From NCBI GenBank assembly GCA_032622095.1, contig CP136064.1, positions 3,966,280 to 4,030,279 of the forward strand: a DNA stretch of 64,000 nucleotides, given 5' to 3'. This document shows positions 1 to 13,264 of the stretch, one piece after another; positions within the stretch are counted from its first letter, which is position 1; each line of letters opens with the position of its first letter. A program made the position numbers and the translations under genes. This DNA comes from Siphonodentalium dalli. Its lineage: Eukaryota; Mollusca; Scaphopoda; Gadilida; Siphonodentaliidae. The notes under the pieces were generated by a model. It did no database searches. It worked only from the letters and a program-made list of their open reading frames with translations, and had not been told where the DNA came from.

Positions 1-900
1 AATTAAGCAACAAAGAACGCTCTTTATGTTGACCATCATAATATAAACAAACACCAGGAAAGTAACTTTGTATGCTTTTGTTTACATAACAATGGTCAAA
101 CATATGACAATAACATACTATTTATGCGATATTTCTTATTTATATACGGACAAAGTCTGTCTACATTTTAATATTCTTTCTGTTTGTGACGGCTTTTGAC
201 CGGTGGAAATATTTTCACAGCATACCCACCGCCAAGGCCTCCCGTACCTTTAAACTTTAAATATACAATCAACAATTTCTCGTTACAGTTATGGGTTTCT
301 AAATTTGCAAGTGGCCAAACAAGATACTGTGTACATTCGCGAAATGAAACTATACAAAGTACCTGTATCTTGTTCTGCCTCATAAAATTGTATAAACCTA
401 TATACGCAACAAAAAATATATTGATTGCTAATAATTACATCCCGACACATGATTTTCAATATATTTATAGAAAGAGTTACCTCAAATCTGTCGGTTGCAA
501 AAAAATTTTATAACAATTTCTGTTATTTGAGTGTCCAGTTCAAACGATAGGAAAAAAAATCATCACACATGACAAAACAAGCACTGTATGTGCCTTAATA
601 AACATCGTAACCCTGTATTTTTAAATGCACATATTCTAGGACGGGTGATGTGTATTAAACACAGAAAGACACTTGTGTTAATGGATTTGTTGATACGGCA
701 CTTGTGCCATTGATGAAAGATAGAACCCTAGGCTGTTGTGCTGTTCATTCTATCATTGTGCGCTAGCACTCGTGTCATATCAACAAACCCATAAACAAAA
801 TTGTGTAATTCTGTGTATATACAGCATGGTTTCAATAGCTGTTTCATGAATCATGCAGATTGCAGGTTTACTGTTCAGGTACTAGCCCATTTCTTTTCGG
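1..900. other. Non-coding AT-rich DNA
   Basis: No open frame here has recognisable domains or a plausible gene structure. The short frames at 168-513 overlap on both strands and look like chance. At about 682-800 there is a loose inverted repeat, with TTTGTTGATA near 687 answered by TATCAACAAA near 777, which may be a degraded foldback element. Confidence 0.5.
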
Positions 901-920
901 TATGCAACAGCTTGAGATAT

Positions 921-1020
921 CGAATACAGTAATGCCCCGAGTATAATCGACTCCTTAAACACAGTAGAATTATGGGTAACTTTTCAGTTAAGGAGTTGAT
1001 TACTTAGAGCATTACTGCAG
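921..1020. repeat. Short foldback (MITE-like) element
   Basis: Two arms of about 32 bp face each other. CAGTAATGCCCCGAG... near 925 is answered by ...TTAGAGCATTACTG ending near 1018, around a spacer of about 30 bp. The shape is that of a small foldback or MITE. No target-site duplication was confirmed. Confidence 0.5.
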
Positions 1021-1028
1021 TTGAAACT

Positions 1029-1675
1029 GTTTTGGATCGAGTCCTGTCCGGCTACTCTTCTATAACCTCTCAAGATTTTGAAGTGTTGAATGGGTCACAA
1101 TGAATCGCTCAATTAAACAATCGCAACGGTGTTGAGTGTTTTGCTTATCGCTCACTATGTACTGCTGTATATAAACAAACGATTGACTCACACAAAGTGT
1201 GTTTTGTGGATAATAACGCATTCATATGAACATTATCCTATACTATTAGTATATTCTTGGGAAACTTTTTGTAAATGTTATTTATAAATTATAACCTATA
1301 ACGAAGGCAATCCATTCCTTTAAGTTCCAAAGATATAAGGAGAATCACTGCATTTTAATTGCATACCGCATCCATCGTGGTGCTGTTTTGTGTTCAAGTG
1401 ACAACCTTACCATGGTGTTGGAAATTACTGCAGTGTAATACCACAGCATTACCCGGGTAACACCACGTTATAGATGGTCAATTACCTTAAGTATATGCAG
1501 GTTTGAAATCATCATGCTTGGGAAAGGCTGCCCTCTATGTTCTTATAAAAAAGCGTCACTCTGACCTAGTGTGACGAAATACTGGTAGTGCTACAATCAA
1601 GATAACTTCAACCCACAATTCTGGGCGTAAAGTCCATTATAGAAGAGTATCGGGATGGGACTCGGTCCAAAACAG
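1029..1675. repeat. Possible non-autonomous DNA transposon with ~38-bp inverted ends
   Basis: The sequence at 1029-1066 (CTGTTTTGGATCGAGTCCTG...) returns as an imperfect reverse complement at 1637-1675 (...GACTCGGTCCAAAACAG). The ~570-bp interior has no gene. Flanking duplications are not evident, so this could also be two unrelated copies of one dispersed repeat. Confidence 0.35.
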
Positions 1676-1882
1676 CATCAACCCAACCGATACCACAAGT
1701 TGTGGACAGGAAAAACTTGGTCTAAACAGGTACTAGTACATGCATGTATTACAACCATTAAAGGGTACACTAAATCCGGCCATTTATGAGACCATCTCCT
1801 TTTATACTCAACATAATATATGCAACAAATCAACGAATTTGGCCCATAGATAAGTGCAACACCTGTGTGCTCTATGAACAAT

Positions 1883-1968
1883 GCAAACATGGTATTTATA
1901 ATGATAATGAATTATTGGCTGGAGTCATAAATTCATTTTCATTATAATTTATACCATGTTGTTTGCAT
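1883..1968. repeat. Foldback hairpin
   Basis: CAAACATGGTATTTATAATG near 1884 is answered by ...ATAATTTATACCATG near 1945-1960, with arms of about 32 bp and a ~12-bp loop. It is likely a small foldback repeat. It lies in otherwise featureless DNA. Confidence 0.45.
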
Positions 1969-1999
1969 ATATTCTGCTGAGTATAAAAGGAGATGCTCT

Positions 2000-4790
2000 T
2001 AATGCTCAGTGTAAAACACTGCAAATATGGAACTTAAAGAACTTTTGTCTATCTTCTACTGGAAACAACTGTTAAATTTAATAAGACTTTATCAAGTCTT
2101 TTCACAGTATATAGTCTACATGTTTAATAGTATAGCACTTGTACTCACGAGTATTTCCAGTCTTTTTGTTATAAAAATGCGGGTAAAAGTGCAGAATTCT
2201 AAATTGATGCATTAAGTTGCAGAATTTTAAATTGATGCACTAAGTGCATGAGCGGCTTTAGAGTTCTTTGAAGTGCGGTCATGCAAAATAACAATAACAG
2301 TTTGTAAAACAAGGTACATGTACATACTATGATTATAGCGGTATGAAGTGCCTGGAGCACCTTTGATGGATAAAAGCGAATGTATACAGGCCTTAAAAAT
2401 TTTGCAAGAATCAAACTATAGCATTTCTACATCAAATCAGCTGCTTTTTACCAGACTCAAACGAAGAATCATGATTCTGACTCTCATCACACTAAAATCC
2501 CTACAAAATAATCTACTGGTGTGCAGATATTTCATTGAGTGTTTCAAATCATTTTAAAGGGACCCAATGCACTCATAGTGAGTAAATATGCCAAACATAT
2601 TACATACAACAGTTCGTAAAAACATCACCACTCAGACAGTTTTCCAATAACGAAATTTCTCCTGTTGGAACCATTGCTATGTAAACAAAACTGTTACAGT
2701 GATTTGTCAACAAACATTGCTACTAGTAATCGCGTAGAAGGTTAAACATATTTTAGTCTATTAAAATATTATTTTCAGAATATTTTTCAATGCTTTGGCC
2801 ATGCAGTGTTTAACCCTTTCATGATGGGAGCTGCGCTGGTACAGCATTAAATATCATGTACCATTGAATTCTTGTATATATGCAAGTCTCACATAGGAAG
2901 CCTCACGTGTATAAGAGAATGCACTGAATTACAAGGTCAAGGTAAATATTGTTAGGCCATGTATTCTCTTATATATGTGAGGCTCCATTTTGGAGACTCG
3001 CAAATATAAGAGAATGCATTGGCGCAGGGTTTTAGCAACATTTCAAGAATCTCCAGTCATGGAAGTTTTTATTAAACTTTGGCATCTTATTGAACCTATT
3101 CAACATTGGATGGTAATGTCACTGTAACAGTGATGTTTATCAGAATTGCTAGCATGCAATGACATTCTTTCATATAAATTAATTAACACACAGAATATCG
3201 AAAGACCAGATGTGAGTATAATATACATTTATCACCCCATTTTATGCAGGGATACAAAAAATAAAGATAACATATGTTATGCTTTAAAGTCAACATGGAC
3301 AATTAAAGGTAAACAATCTGAATTGTTGGTCTCCATGCCATCAGATTCCAAGAACAACATTTCTTAATCGATTAAATACCAAAACATAATGCTAACTACT
3401 GTCAACTCTAGTGTAACATTTTCCAAAACATGTTATATATCAACATTTTGTTCATCGCAACTTGGTATCAAGATTAGGTCAGTCGACTCAGTTGGCTCGT
3501 TGAATATTTGCTAGGCCGGGAAATATTCAAGGCGGTGAAAAATAACAGATTTCAAAAATGTATATTTTATAACTCAGAACTTTAAAGGGTGTGTTCCTCG
3601 ACTCGAATCAATTATTTTTACCCCCGAAGCCAAAGAAATGGTAATTGAGGAGCGTGAGCTCGGATTATCTATCTTTAAATGTGCATGTATGGTACATGTA
3701 TAAGCCACTTTAAGCTCCTTGTACAGATTACTTGGTGATACAGCAGGTTGACAAAGATAAAGGAACATTAGAATATTTTGATTCTGTTATGGATTTTAAG
3801 GCCTGTATGTATACATGAATCTGATTATATTAACATACTGCAATAATTTGTCAATTAAAAGTTCATATCCTTCAGATAAGCTCAAAAACAAGGCTTGAGA
3901 CTGTTCCATGTGTACTGTTGTGCTTTGTGTGGAGATTTGAAACTGGTACACCTCCAAATTCTGGTCAATGTAGTATGAAATATAAAAGAGTTTATGCATA
4001 CGCTGGATGCCATAGTGCACATTTTCTGAGACTCGATGAAGCATACAAGCACATGTCTGTTGTAGAATTGAATTCACTAACTTCACTTGCCAAGATTTTC
4101 CCCACATAAGTCTGATAAAATGTAGAGGTCACTGATCGGTCTCCATCAAGGAAGGAATGCATACATATATGTGTCATTTTTGCCTTTGATGAACACATTG
4201 ATCGTCATTTGGTTATAAATTAAAGCCTCCCCTTCGCTGTAGTGTGCACTAGTTACCAGGTAAGCATGGTACTGGATTCAGTGCATACCGTCCGTAGGTA
4301 TACATATGGTACATGTGTATAGCCAGGAGACTCAGGACTCACTGTCACACAGCAACAACACACATGTCATGCATGGTCGAATACCGATAACATCTACAGT
4401 ACATGTATCCAGTACATGTACACCGAATAACATTTGAAATCCTTCCTCATCCAGTCTTGGACAGAATTAATAATATTGGTATTAAGGGTCACCATGCAGT
4501 TTCTGCAAGAAGCACTCTGACAGGAAACATGATTCTATGATTGGTTATCAGATATCAGGCCTTGAATGAAATTTTGATGTCTCAATCCAGTGAAGCAGCT
4601 CCTCCTGTCTGAAAAAAAAAGATTTGAATGCTTGTAATGACATCAGAAAAGAGGAATGACTGATCATATACATATTATTAAGATACATCATCCAAATTGA
4701 TCACCCGGGGGCCGAGTTATAACAGTAAATTATATCCATTCAAATGCTGCATGATGGTCAGAAACAGCTACAAATACATATACCGGTATC
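2000..4790. other. Non-coding DNA with dispersed repeats
   Basis: No gene is recognised. Around 2820-3030, blocks such as ATAAGAGAATGCA and CTCTTATATATG alternate in both orientations, and related sequence recurs at about 9300-9415. A block near 2625-2720 resembles 11370-11460. These are copies of dispersed repeats. Confidence 0.5.
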
Positions 4791-4805
4791 ATATACCGGT
4801 GTACC

Positions 4806-5054
4806 AGATATCTCCCCCTGGATATATCCCCCACTCTGGATACCCCCCCCCGCATGAATGACTAAAATAAAATTTCACTCATTTGATATATGTTACTTGA
4901 ACAAACAAAAATTAAATATAAAAAAACAAACTTAAATCTCATAAAACATTTCTTTCTGGCCATTTCAGGGTCAAACGATATTAAATGAGTGAATTTTCTT
5001 TTAGTCATACATGGGGGGAAATGCCCAGGGTGTGCAAGTGAGATATCTGAGGAC
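4806..5054. repeat. Imperfect foldback element
   Basis: ATGACTAAAATAAAATTTCA at 4857 and following is answered by TGAATTTTCTTTTAGTCAT ending near 5010. The match continues weakly outward to AGATATCT on both sides. The arms are about 80 bp and the centre is at about 4935. No coding frame is supported. Confidence 0.45.
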
Positions 5055-5239
5055 ATTCGCAAATACACTCCCCAATGGAGGAAAGATATCCAGACAGGAG
5101 GAGATGACGCGTTACACCGGTACCTGTACCAAATACTCCCAAAAACATTCCAGATACATGTATAGGTACCGGTATGATATCATATTGGACTTGTAAATAT
5201 CATATATTTGTAAATGTTTTAAGGCAATTGTAACAGCTT

Positions 5240-6800
5240 GGGGGGGGGGGCGGGGGGGGGGGGGGTGAAAAAAAATTCCGGAACGTATGCCGGGGTGGTG
5301 GTGTGGTCAAAGCCACCAACAAGCATTTTTTTCCGCAACTAAAACAAAAATTTCCTGTTTGTTTTTTTAGTGTTTTGGCAATGAGTTGGGCTTCAAAACC
5401 ACTTTGAATGAGTGAAATAATGTAATTCTAACTGGTAAACTGACTGCAGGCAGTTATCGTGTTGTATTTTGTTGCAAATTTTGAAATCCAAGATGGCCGC
5501 TGGCAGCCATGTTTTTTTGGCCGAATGACCTCAAAATGACTCATTCCTATTTACATGTCCATGCTAACATCCATGATAAATAGTATGCACATAAATTCAT
5601 ATACAGCTGTTTACCATGAATTCCCCCGCAAATCTCTGTTTAGTGTTAAAAGGGGGGTGGGTGTAAAAAAATGGTCGGAAAAAACTGCCGAAAACGGAAA
5701 AAAAATTGGCGGTGGGGGTGGGTACAAAAAATGATCGAAAGGGAAAAAATGCCATACGTGCCTGAAATTTGTTTCCGACCCCCCCCCCCCTCCGCCCCCC
5801 CCCCCCCTGGGGGGGGGGGGCAATGTGGCACCCCAAATGTCATTACAACATTTGATTTTATCATCTTTACTTGAATTAGGTGAGTTCACAAATACTCTAT
5901 TTCCATGCATGTACTTGTAAACACAATTATACATAATCATTGGGGAATTGAACAAATTATACTGTATACTATACAAGCATAATTATGTATACTAGAAGAT
6001 AGCGGCACAAACTAGTACTTCTGCATGTCAAATATCACACATACCAGTATATACCACTTATACTGCGGATTGACTTCTTTAAAAATATTGGCCATCATAT
6101 CAGGGGGGATTTCCGGGCACGTATGCCGGGGTGGATGGATGGATTGGCCATCATATCAGGGGGGATTTCCGGGCACGTATGCCGGGGTGGATGGGTGGTT
6201 GAACTTGATGGGACCAACAAACATTTTTTTCCGCAACTAAAATTTTTTTTTTTCCTGCAAGTCGTTTGACTGTTTTTGCAATGAGTTTGGCTTAAAACTC
6301 ATTAAGAGAAACACCGGTATTTATAAACAGAAATGACAAATTTCATGATGATCAGACAAACAGTATAGCTTGTAGCTCATGCTAATGGATTGAATTTTGA
6401 ATTCCAAGATGGCCACCGGCTGGTGACCGGCAGCCATGTTTTTTTGCTGAATGACCCCAAAATGAGTCGTTCCTATTTACATGTCAATGTTAACAACATC
6501 CATGACAAATAGTATTCACAGAAATTCATATACAGCTGTTTACAGTTAATCTCCCACCCCCCCCCCCCCCCCCCCGCAAATCTGTTTTATTGTTAAAATG
6601 GTGGGGGTGGATGTTTGGACGCGGGGTGGGTGGGTCCCAACAAGGGTCGAACGGAAAAAATCAGCATACATGCCTGAACATATTTTCCGACCCCCTCCCC
6701 CTGATCATATGGCCATTTTTCGTCTATTTTTCCAACTATACTTTCTATAGGACATGGGAACGCTTGATAGAAAATTTGTATTGTATATACAAGTAGGGGG
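5240..6800. repeat. Two diverged direct copies of a dispersed repeat
   Basis: About 5260-5870 and 6110-6710 share the same ordered landmarks: ACGTATGCCGGGGTGG, TTTTTTTCCGCAACTAAAA, CCAAGATGGCC, ACATATACAGCTGTTTAC-like text and a G/C-rich run. They appear to be two copies of one repeat in the same orientation. The second begins with a 56-bp tandem duplication (about 6088-6199). Long G or C homopolymers near 5241, 5780 and 6546 are prone to assembly error. Confidence 0.55.
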
Positions 6801-7224
6801 TTAAATGTAGCACACCATGAACTTTGAAGTTGCCGACATTGTTTCTGGTATCAATTTATAAACTCCACCCATCGCCTGTTGTCAGGCCGCTTTGATTGGC
6901 ATTACACAAACAGGCATGGAAACACAATATAGTGATTCATCTTATACATGCATATATATGTTCATTTAACGAGATCCTTGTGGTTGTATTATTTTTCTGT
7001 TGGTGTATCATAACTACTAGTACACGGTACTGTAGCTCCACAACAGTGACCGTGGCTAATGAATCTGGCATTTCTGTAATTGGAAGAAAAATATGCTGCA
7101 TATACATGTATGTGATATATGGATACATGTATTTTCATAAATTGCAAACATTTATAAACAAAGTGTAAAGTTCATTCTTCCAACAATGTGAGCCTCCTCG
7201 GAAATTCAGAAGACAATGATTCAC

Positions 7225-7890
7225 CTGACAAAATCATGGATAGTTTGTTGACACGATTACGATGTCATCGCAGATGAGTATATTTATATAGGCGGTTAAC
7301 CATGTGATTAACTACCCTATGTTTTTTCCATTTACTTTGTACGAATTTTAAGTACACACCCAGTTCTCATTTAGTCACAAGTGGAGGTAACCATGCAAGG
7401 ATACGCCACAGTTTCGCATCTAAAATCAAACAGTGCTTGATGTTACTTTTTATCACTCGCGATCATGTCGTGAGCATGCGCAGTACAACTACCGGTTACT
7501 ACCCACTACGAAATCTTTCCACTTACGATTTAATCGTGATCATCAGAACATTCAATTGGTGAACGTTCAGACGACCACGATTCAATCGTAAGTGGAAACT
7601 TTTCCGTCGTAGGAAGTAACCGGTAATTGGACTGCGCATGCTCACATCAAATTCGTTGGTCAAAAATAATATCAAGCACTGTTTGATTTTAGATGCGAAA
7701 TTGTGGCCTATCCTTGGTTTGATACTTCCACTTGCGACGCAAGATTCGCAGTCCTGTGTACGTAAACATTGTAGCTGGAAATGGCCGGTGTAGTCAATCA
7801 CATGCTTTAGGATGTTCAACCTACGGTATAATCATGTACATGTAGGACGACATCGCAATTGTGTGAACAAACTATCCACGATCTCGTCGG
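7225..7890. repeat. Large (~660 bp) imperfect palindrome
   Basis: Successive landmarks on the left arm reappear as reverse complements on the right arm: TGGATAGTTTGTTGACAC (7230) with 7855-7875, CATGTGATTAACTAC (7300) with 7793-7808, GCATCTAAAATCAAACAGTG (7418) with 7675-7698, CGCAGTACAACTACCGGTTAC (7480) with 7615-7640. The centre is near 7555. It looks like a foldback transposon or a head-to-head duplication. A third partial copy of one arm lies at 7900-7932. Confidence 0.6.
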
Positions 7891-8044
7891 GCCCCGATTC
7901 CTCCACTTACGATTGAATCGTGGTCGTCTGAACGTGCACTTAGTGTTGAATTGGCCACACAATAACGAGAGTGTGAATGCCATGGGCATTTTAATATTAT
8001 CAGGTTCACATTTGTTCAAAATAATGCTATGAAGTACCTTTATA

Positions 8045-8305
8045 TGGAGCCACGGAGGTGACATCCGAATGTTTTTTTTAAGTCGTGGCCACGAGAATAT
8101 GAAGTCGTGGCCACGAGAATATGAAGTCGTGGCCACGACTTTATTCTCGTGGCCACGACTTCATATTATCGTGGCCACGACTTCATATGCTCGTGGCCAC
8201 GACTTCATATGCTCCTGGCCACGACTTCATATTCTCGTGGCCTCGACTTTATTCTCGTGGCCACGACTTAACAAAAAACATTCGGATGTCACCTCCGGGG
8301 CTCCA
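8045..8305. mobile_element. MITE with long TIRs and a 10-bp target duplication
   Basis: The element begins TGGAGCC and ends GGCTCCA, with inverted arms of roughly 60 bp. Perfect direct copies of TACCTTTATA flank it at 8035-8044 and 8306-8315. The interior is a run of ~22-bp units built on the palindrome CGTGGCCACG. A 9-10 bp duplication suits a Mutator-like origin, but that family assignment is inference. The open frames across it are by-products of the repeats. Confidence 0.75.
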
Positions 8306-8399
8306 TACCTTTATATACAATTGCCTTTTAAGTTATATTTTCAATAAATGTGACCTTTTTGTCTTCCAACTAGTATTGTCATATTAATATCGACCGATA

Positions 8400-9110
8400 G
8401 TACACAGCAATTATGGCTTTATGCCAGAATTTGATTTTGCAGAGTAAAGATTCCCATTCACGGAATACTTTCCTTTTATATAGCATAGAAATTAAGCACA
8501 AATTATAATTTAATAAAAACCGTTTTTGCAAAGTTTCCCAGTTTTGCGAATATTGTGTAGGGGTACATAGATATACGAATGATCAATGCCGTATAATCAT
8601 AGTCCATCAGATGTAACTATTTTAACATGACAAATCATAACATATCACAACCCGATCATCGTATTCTAAAATTTTGTACATATTTCACGGACAGTAAAAT
8701 TCAGGTTGATTTCATTTGAAAAATATGAATAAATCACGCAATTTTAATCCTAGTTCAATTAATAATTATAAGTATATCACTCGTAACAACACTGTCGTAA
8801 AGAGAAAACACTTCAACAGTTTACTTATTAGTTCACTTACCTGAATAATCATATCAAGTGAAGAGTTCATTTCCGACCTTGAAAATTTGTCAAAATGGAC
8901 GAACCAACCTCGTGACGTGTCGGTAAACAAAATATCAGGAACGGTTGTTATAGCGGAACGAAATTAAACACATCTCTGTATCTGGTGTCAGTTCTGCACA
9001 GATCTATACCATTTGCATGGTCATACAAGGTATCTAGGGATTACTCATATGGTGGTCCTATATAGACTTGAGTGATGTGTTTTGGCCTGTGCCATTTTTA
9101 AATTAATTAA
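8400..9110. other. Non-coding AT-rich DNA
   Basis: No gene, RNA or clear repeat structure is seen in this stretch. Confidence 0.45.
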
Positions 9111-9139
9111 GGGGGGGAATCAATGCATATTAATTTTTA

Positions 9140-9255
9140 TTTGCGCTGCTTACGCATATATATTTGCGCTTAAGCTCAAATGATAGAGGTTATTTGCAAT
9201 TAAGCACAAATATTTGTGCTTAAGCGCAAATATTTGCGCTCAAGCGTAAATAAAT
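9140..9255. repeat. Cluster of TTTGCGCTTAAGCGCAAA palindromes
   Basis: Variants of TTTGCGCTTAAGCGCAAA occur about four times in ~115 bp, some perfectly self-complementary. Nothing coding overlaps them. They may be remnants of a foldback element or a short satellite. Confidence 0.45.
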
Positions 9256-9420
9256 AATAAATGTGAAATGGGCCTCCCATACATGTATATATGACCATGG
9301 CGGGAATTGCGCTGACCAGTGCAGCATTAAAGACAATGTGTTAGAGCATTCTCTTATATATGTAAGTCATCCATATGGAGCCTCGCATCATATATAAGAG
9401 AATGTACTGGTTTACAAGGC

Positions 9421-11165
9421 TTGCCAACAAACTAAACATTTCTCAGGTTATTGCATGCACTTTTAATACACAGGGCAAGGTAGATTAGACAATTTGATAG
9501 ATCATCTAGTTTTTGAAAACTAACTTAAAGCCATATTTTATGCACCCTGTCTAGCCAACTGAACTATGAACTATAGACTTGTTATTATTTTTATTATCAG
9601 AGACATGCCTTCTGCAAAGATATAGCCTTATACATTATAAACATGCAAATAGTTGCTTCATTTGGGCTAACTTCCATCATTTAGAGAGTCAAATCTGAGG
9701 CAATTCTCTTAGTTTGAAAGTTGTAGCATGCCTGGCCTGCTGAATTGATGTCACAAACATCAAATGTTATTACTTCTTTATTAAATGGATATCTCTGCCA
9801 ATAAATTAAACATTTCTCATGATCATTGCATGGATTTTAATGTACAGGGCAAGGTAGATTACATTATATTTTGAATATAAAATTAAAATAATTTATGGAA
9901 ACTACCTAAAAGCCATATTGTATGCATCCCTGTATAGCCAAATGAAATTAAACTATTGATATGGTATTGTATATTTCATCAGAGACATGCCTTCTGGAAA
10001 GATATAGCCTTATACATTATAAACATGCAAATAGTTGCTTCATTTTGGGCTAACTTCCATCATTTAGAGAGTCAAATCTGAGGAAATTCTCTTAGTTTGA
10101 AAGTTGTAGCATGCCTGGCTTGCTGAATTGATGTCACAAACATCAAATGTTAGTACTTCTTTATTAGACGGATATCTCTGCCAATAAATTAAACATTTCT
10201 CATGGTCATTGCATGCATTTTAATATACAAGGCAATGTAGAAAACATCATTTGCTGGATATTTCACTTAAAATAGTCGGTGGAAACTACATAAAATAGTG
10301 GCCTCATTTGGGCTTTCTTCCATAATTTAGATAGTCAAAGCTGAAGAGATTCCCTTATTTCAAATTTGTAAGATGCCAAGCCAGCTGAAATGGTGTATCA
10401 CACCTCAAATGGCCGTATTTCTTATCAGATGGACATCTCTACTAATAAATTAAACATTTCTCATGGTCATTGCATGCATTTTAATGTACAGGGCAAGATA
10501 GAAAACATCATATGATGGATATTTTACTTTAAATAGTCTGTGGAAACTACCTAAAAGCAATATTGTATGCATCCATGCATAGCCAAATGAAATTCAGCTA
10601 TGGATATTTTATTGTTTATTTCACCCGAGACATGCATTCTGCTGAGATATAGCCGTATAATATTTTAAACATGCAAATAATGGCTTCATTGTGCTTCCTT
10701 TCATCATTTAGGGAGTCAAATATGAAGAAATTCCATTAGTTCTAAGATACAATGCCCCCTGAAATGGTCTCAGACCTCAAATGTTATTACTTCTTATCAG
10801 ATGAACAGATTTGCCAATAAATTATACATTTCTTATGGTCATTGCATGCATGTTTGTGTACAAAGCAAAGTAGAATACATCATTTGGTGGATATTTTACT
10901 TAAAATAGTCTGGAAACTACCTAAAGGCCATATTGAATGCATCCATGTAAAGCCGAATGAAATTCAACTATGGATAAATTAGATATTTTATTGTTTTATT
11001 GAGACATGCACTCTGCTAACATATAGTCTTTTTCGTTTTATAAACATGCAATAGGTGGCTTCATTGGGCTTCCTTTCGTCATTCAAGAGAGTCAACTCTG
11101 AGGAAATGCCCTTGGTTTCAAATTTGTAGCGTCTTCCAACCTTATAGGAAGGGGTGTCTGCCAGC
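9421..11165 (+). repeat. ~375-bp tandem repeat array (five units)
   Basis: The landmark AATTAAACATTTCTCATGGTC-like text recurs near 9431, 9803, 10187, 10446 and 10819, and other landmarks (GAGACATGC, AGAGAGTCAAATCTGAGG) recur in phase. The period is about 372-384 bp, and one unit is shortened to ~258 bp by an internal deletion. Units are diverged, so the array is old. No coding potential is seen. Confidence 0.7.
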
Positions 11166-13264
11166 TTGTGGTACCGGTTTAAGTGGTTCAATGCAAGTGG
11201 GCATCAGAGAGGTTTGTCTAGTTCTGGGGGGGGGGGGGCAGATATACCGTCAACTGGAGATTTCAAGGGACGACCTCCTCAATGGAACCCACTATAATGT
11301 GCCAAAATTATTTTAATAAAATTGTATAAAGGTCACCATCCACAAAGAACATTGAGAAATAGATAAAAACTTACTGACAGTTCTCCAATAACAAATTTTC
11401 ATCTGATGAAACTATTGTTATGTAAACATAACAGTTAAAGTGATTTGTCAACAAAAGTATATAATCCTAGCTGTAGTATTAGTTCAAATATTTAAGTATG
11501 AATATGATTTTCAGAATATTTAATCAACATGTTGGACCTTTTCCAATGTTTACCATAAAATTTTGATCACAATTCTGCTCTCATTGGACTTTTACAGTTA
11601 TTCCAATACAGCAGTAATTTGTTTTCTTAATTTAGAAATATTTTCTATATTTTCTTTAAATATTTCTTAACTTAGAAAAACAATCTTGAAACAAGAAATA
11701 TATATTTAATTTTTGAAGCCATTTTCTTAGTAAGGAAATTGTATCTCAAATAAAATAATTATTTCTTGTTTCAAGACTAAAATCTATCTTTTTTGAGAAA
11801 ACTATCTCTTGTCTGGTGGGAGTTTCTTACATTTTCTTGATGTAGCAGACTTGAGGTGTATATTTCTCAAAATAAGATTTATTTTCCAGTTTCAGGAAAT
11901 TGTTTATCTTGTTTCAAGTAATTATATCTTATTAAGAAATTATTTTTTGGCAGTGCACCAATAAATGGTCGGCACTAAGTTTTATGAAAGTTAATTATCA
12001 CTATGAAGGGAAAAGCAGCAGAAAAACCAAAACAAATCGTATGTAACTAATTACATTTGGGCACAAACGCAACCCGAGGATTCCCCTGGTTCTGGCATGA
12101 CTACAGCCAATGAGATGAAAGCTATTACATTACAATAAAAGCTTGTACATCGATCAATAGTCACGGAGAGCCACGGGGGACAACCTTTGCGATATTTGAC
12201 GTATGAATGACTGTACAGCTAAGAAATTGTACCAAAGTTCGGGAGGGGGGTTCGATGCACCCCAACCAACCCATGTCGCCACATTCCTGTACAACAGACA
12301 AGTTTCGTGTGTGTTCTCCACAACGTCTTCGGAATTTGATTCGGGAGATCTAGAGCTGGTAGAATTTCTTGCTCTCATCAATATACACACTTTAACTTGG
12401 AAAAAAGATGCGATTAAGTCGGATTGGCAGCTAATTATGTGCCATGGATATACACATAGAAGAAAAGCATGACTTTCACAACAAACATGAACATTATAAA
12501 TATAAGATACAAATGATACTTGTGTCAAATACATGAGTCATATTTGACGCTGGGAGAACATTACACGTAGTATCGGAGACCACGTGGATTTCAAAATCTG
12601 ACCTAGAATCTGGAATTAGCCCCGCCCCCGTAATCGGATTCGGATTCTGAATCCGGATTCACACGAAATAACGACTCTGGCCTACTTTCTCACTTGTGAG
12701 ACGTAAATACAAAATAGTTAAAGGCACATATTGTGATCGGAATTTTTTGTGCATACGCCTCTCAACTTAAAAGAAAGATGAAGCGGCGATATTATATATT
12801 ACCTTGACATATTATTGTCCGAAAATGGGCTTCATGTAGTGATAAAGGACAATAGATTAATATTTTGTCTTCAGAAGAACTTTAAATTTCTCTTATTAGA
12901 CAGCTAAAGTGGTCGATGGTGGGTAATATTTAAGGTTTGCAAAATCAGAGTTCCAAACACTATTTGCAGCTTTAATTAATTTAAGTTCTGAATTTACCAT
13001 CAATAATATAATTACTAATTGTTAACCATATTGAAACTGTATTTTAAATATTGTAATTATTCAGTGGTTCGACAGCAATCGGGAAAATACAAAACGCTCG
13101 CTTCGTTTGCATTTCGGACTGTGACTGAAAACAGTTGTGATGTGGTCTAGAAAATCAATGTATCAATTGACGTTCCCGAATTATAGTCTATCATTAAACA
13201 AAAACAATGACCATTATCTGTATTGAAATTAGATACGTCTGTCGCTCGAGTACTAGTGTGGTCG

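Noticed and set aside
5597-5976. Gly/Pro-rich frames near 5.6-5.97 kb
   Set aside because: Homopolymer G/C runs; no start context or conservation.
8069-8387. 88-92 residue frames with repeated SWPRL
   Set aside because: Products of the 22-bp palindromic units in the MITE.
11590-11955. Helitron or hAT end (TTTTTTGGCAGTGC)
   Set aside because: Only one end is suggestive and no duplication or partner end was found.
12154-12534. 126-residue minus frame overlapping an 89-residue plus frame
   Set aside because: No recognisable domain, Cys-rich low-information composition and overlapping frames on opposite strands; no support for either.
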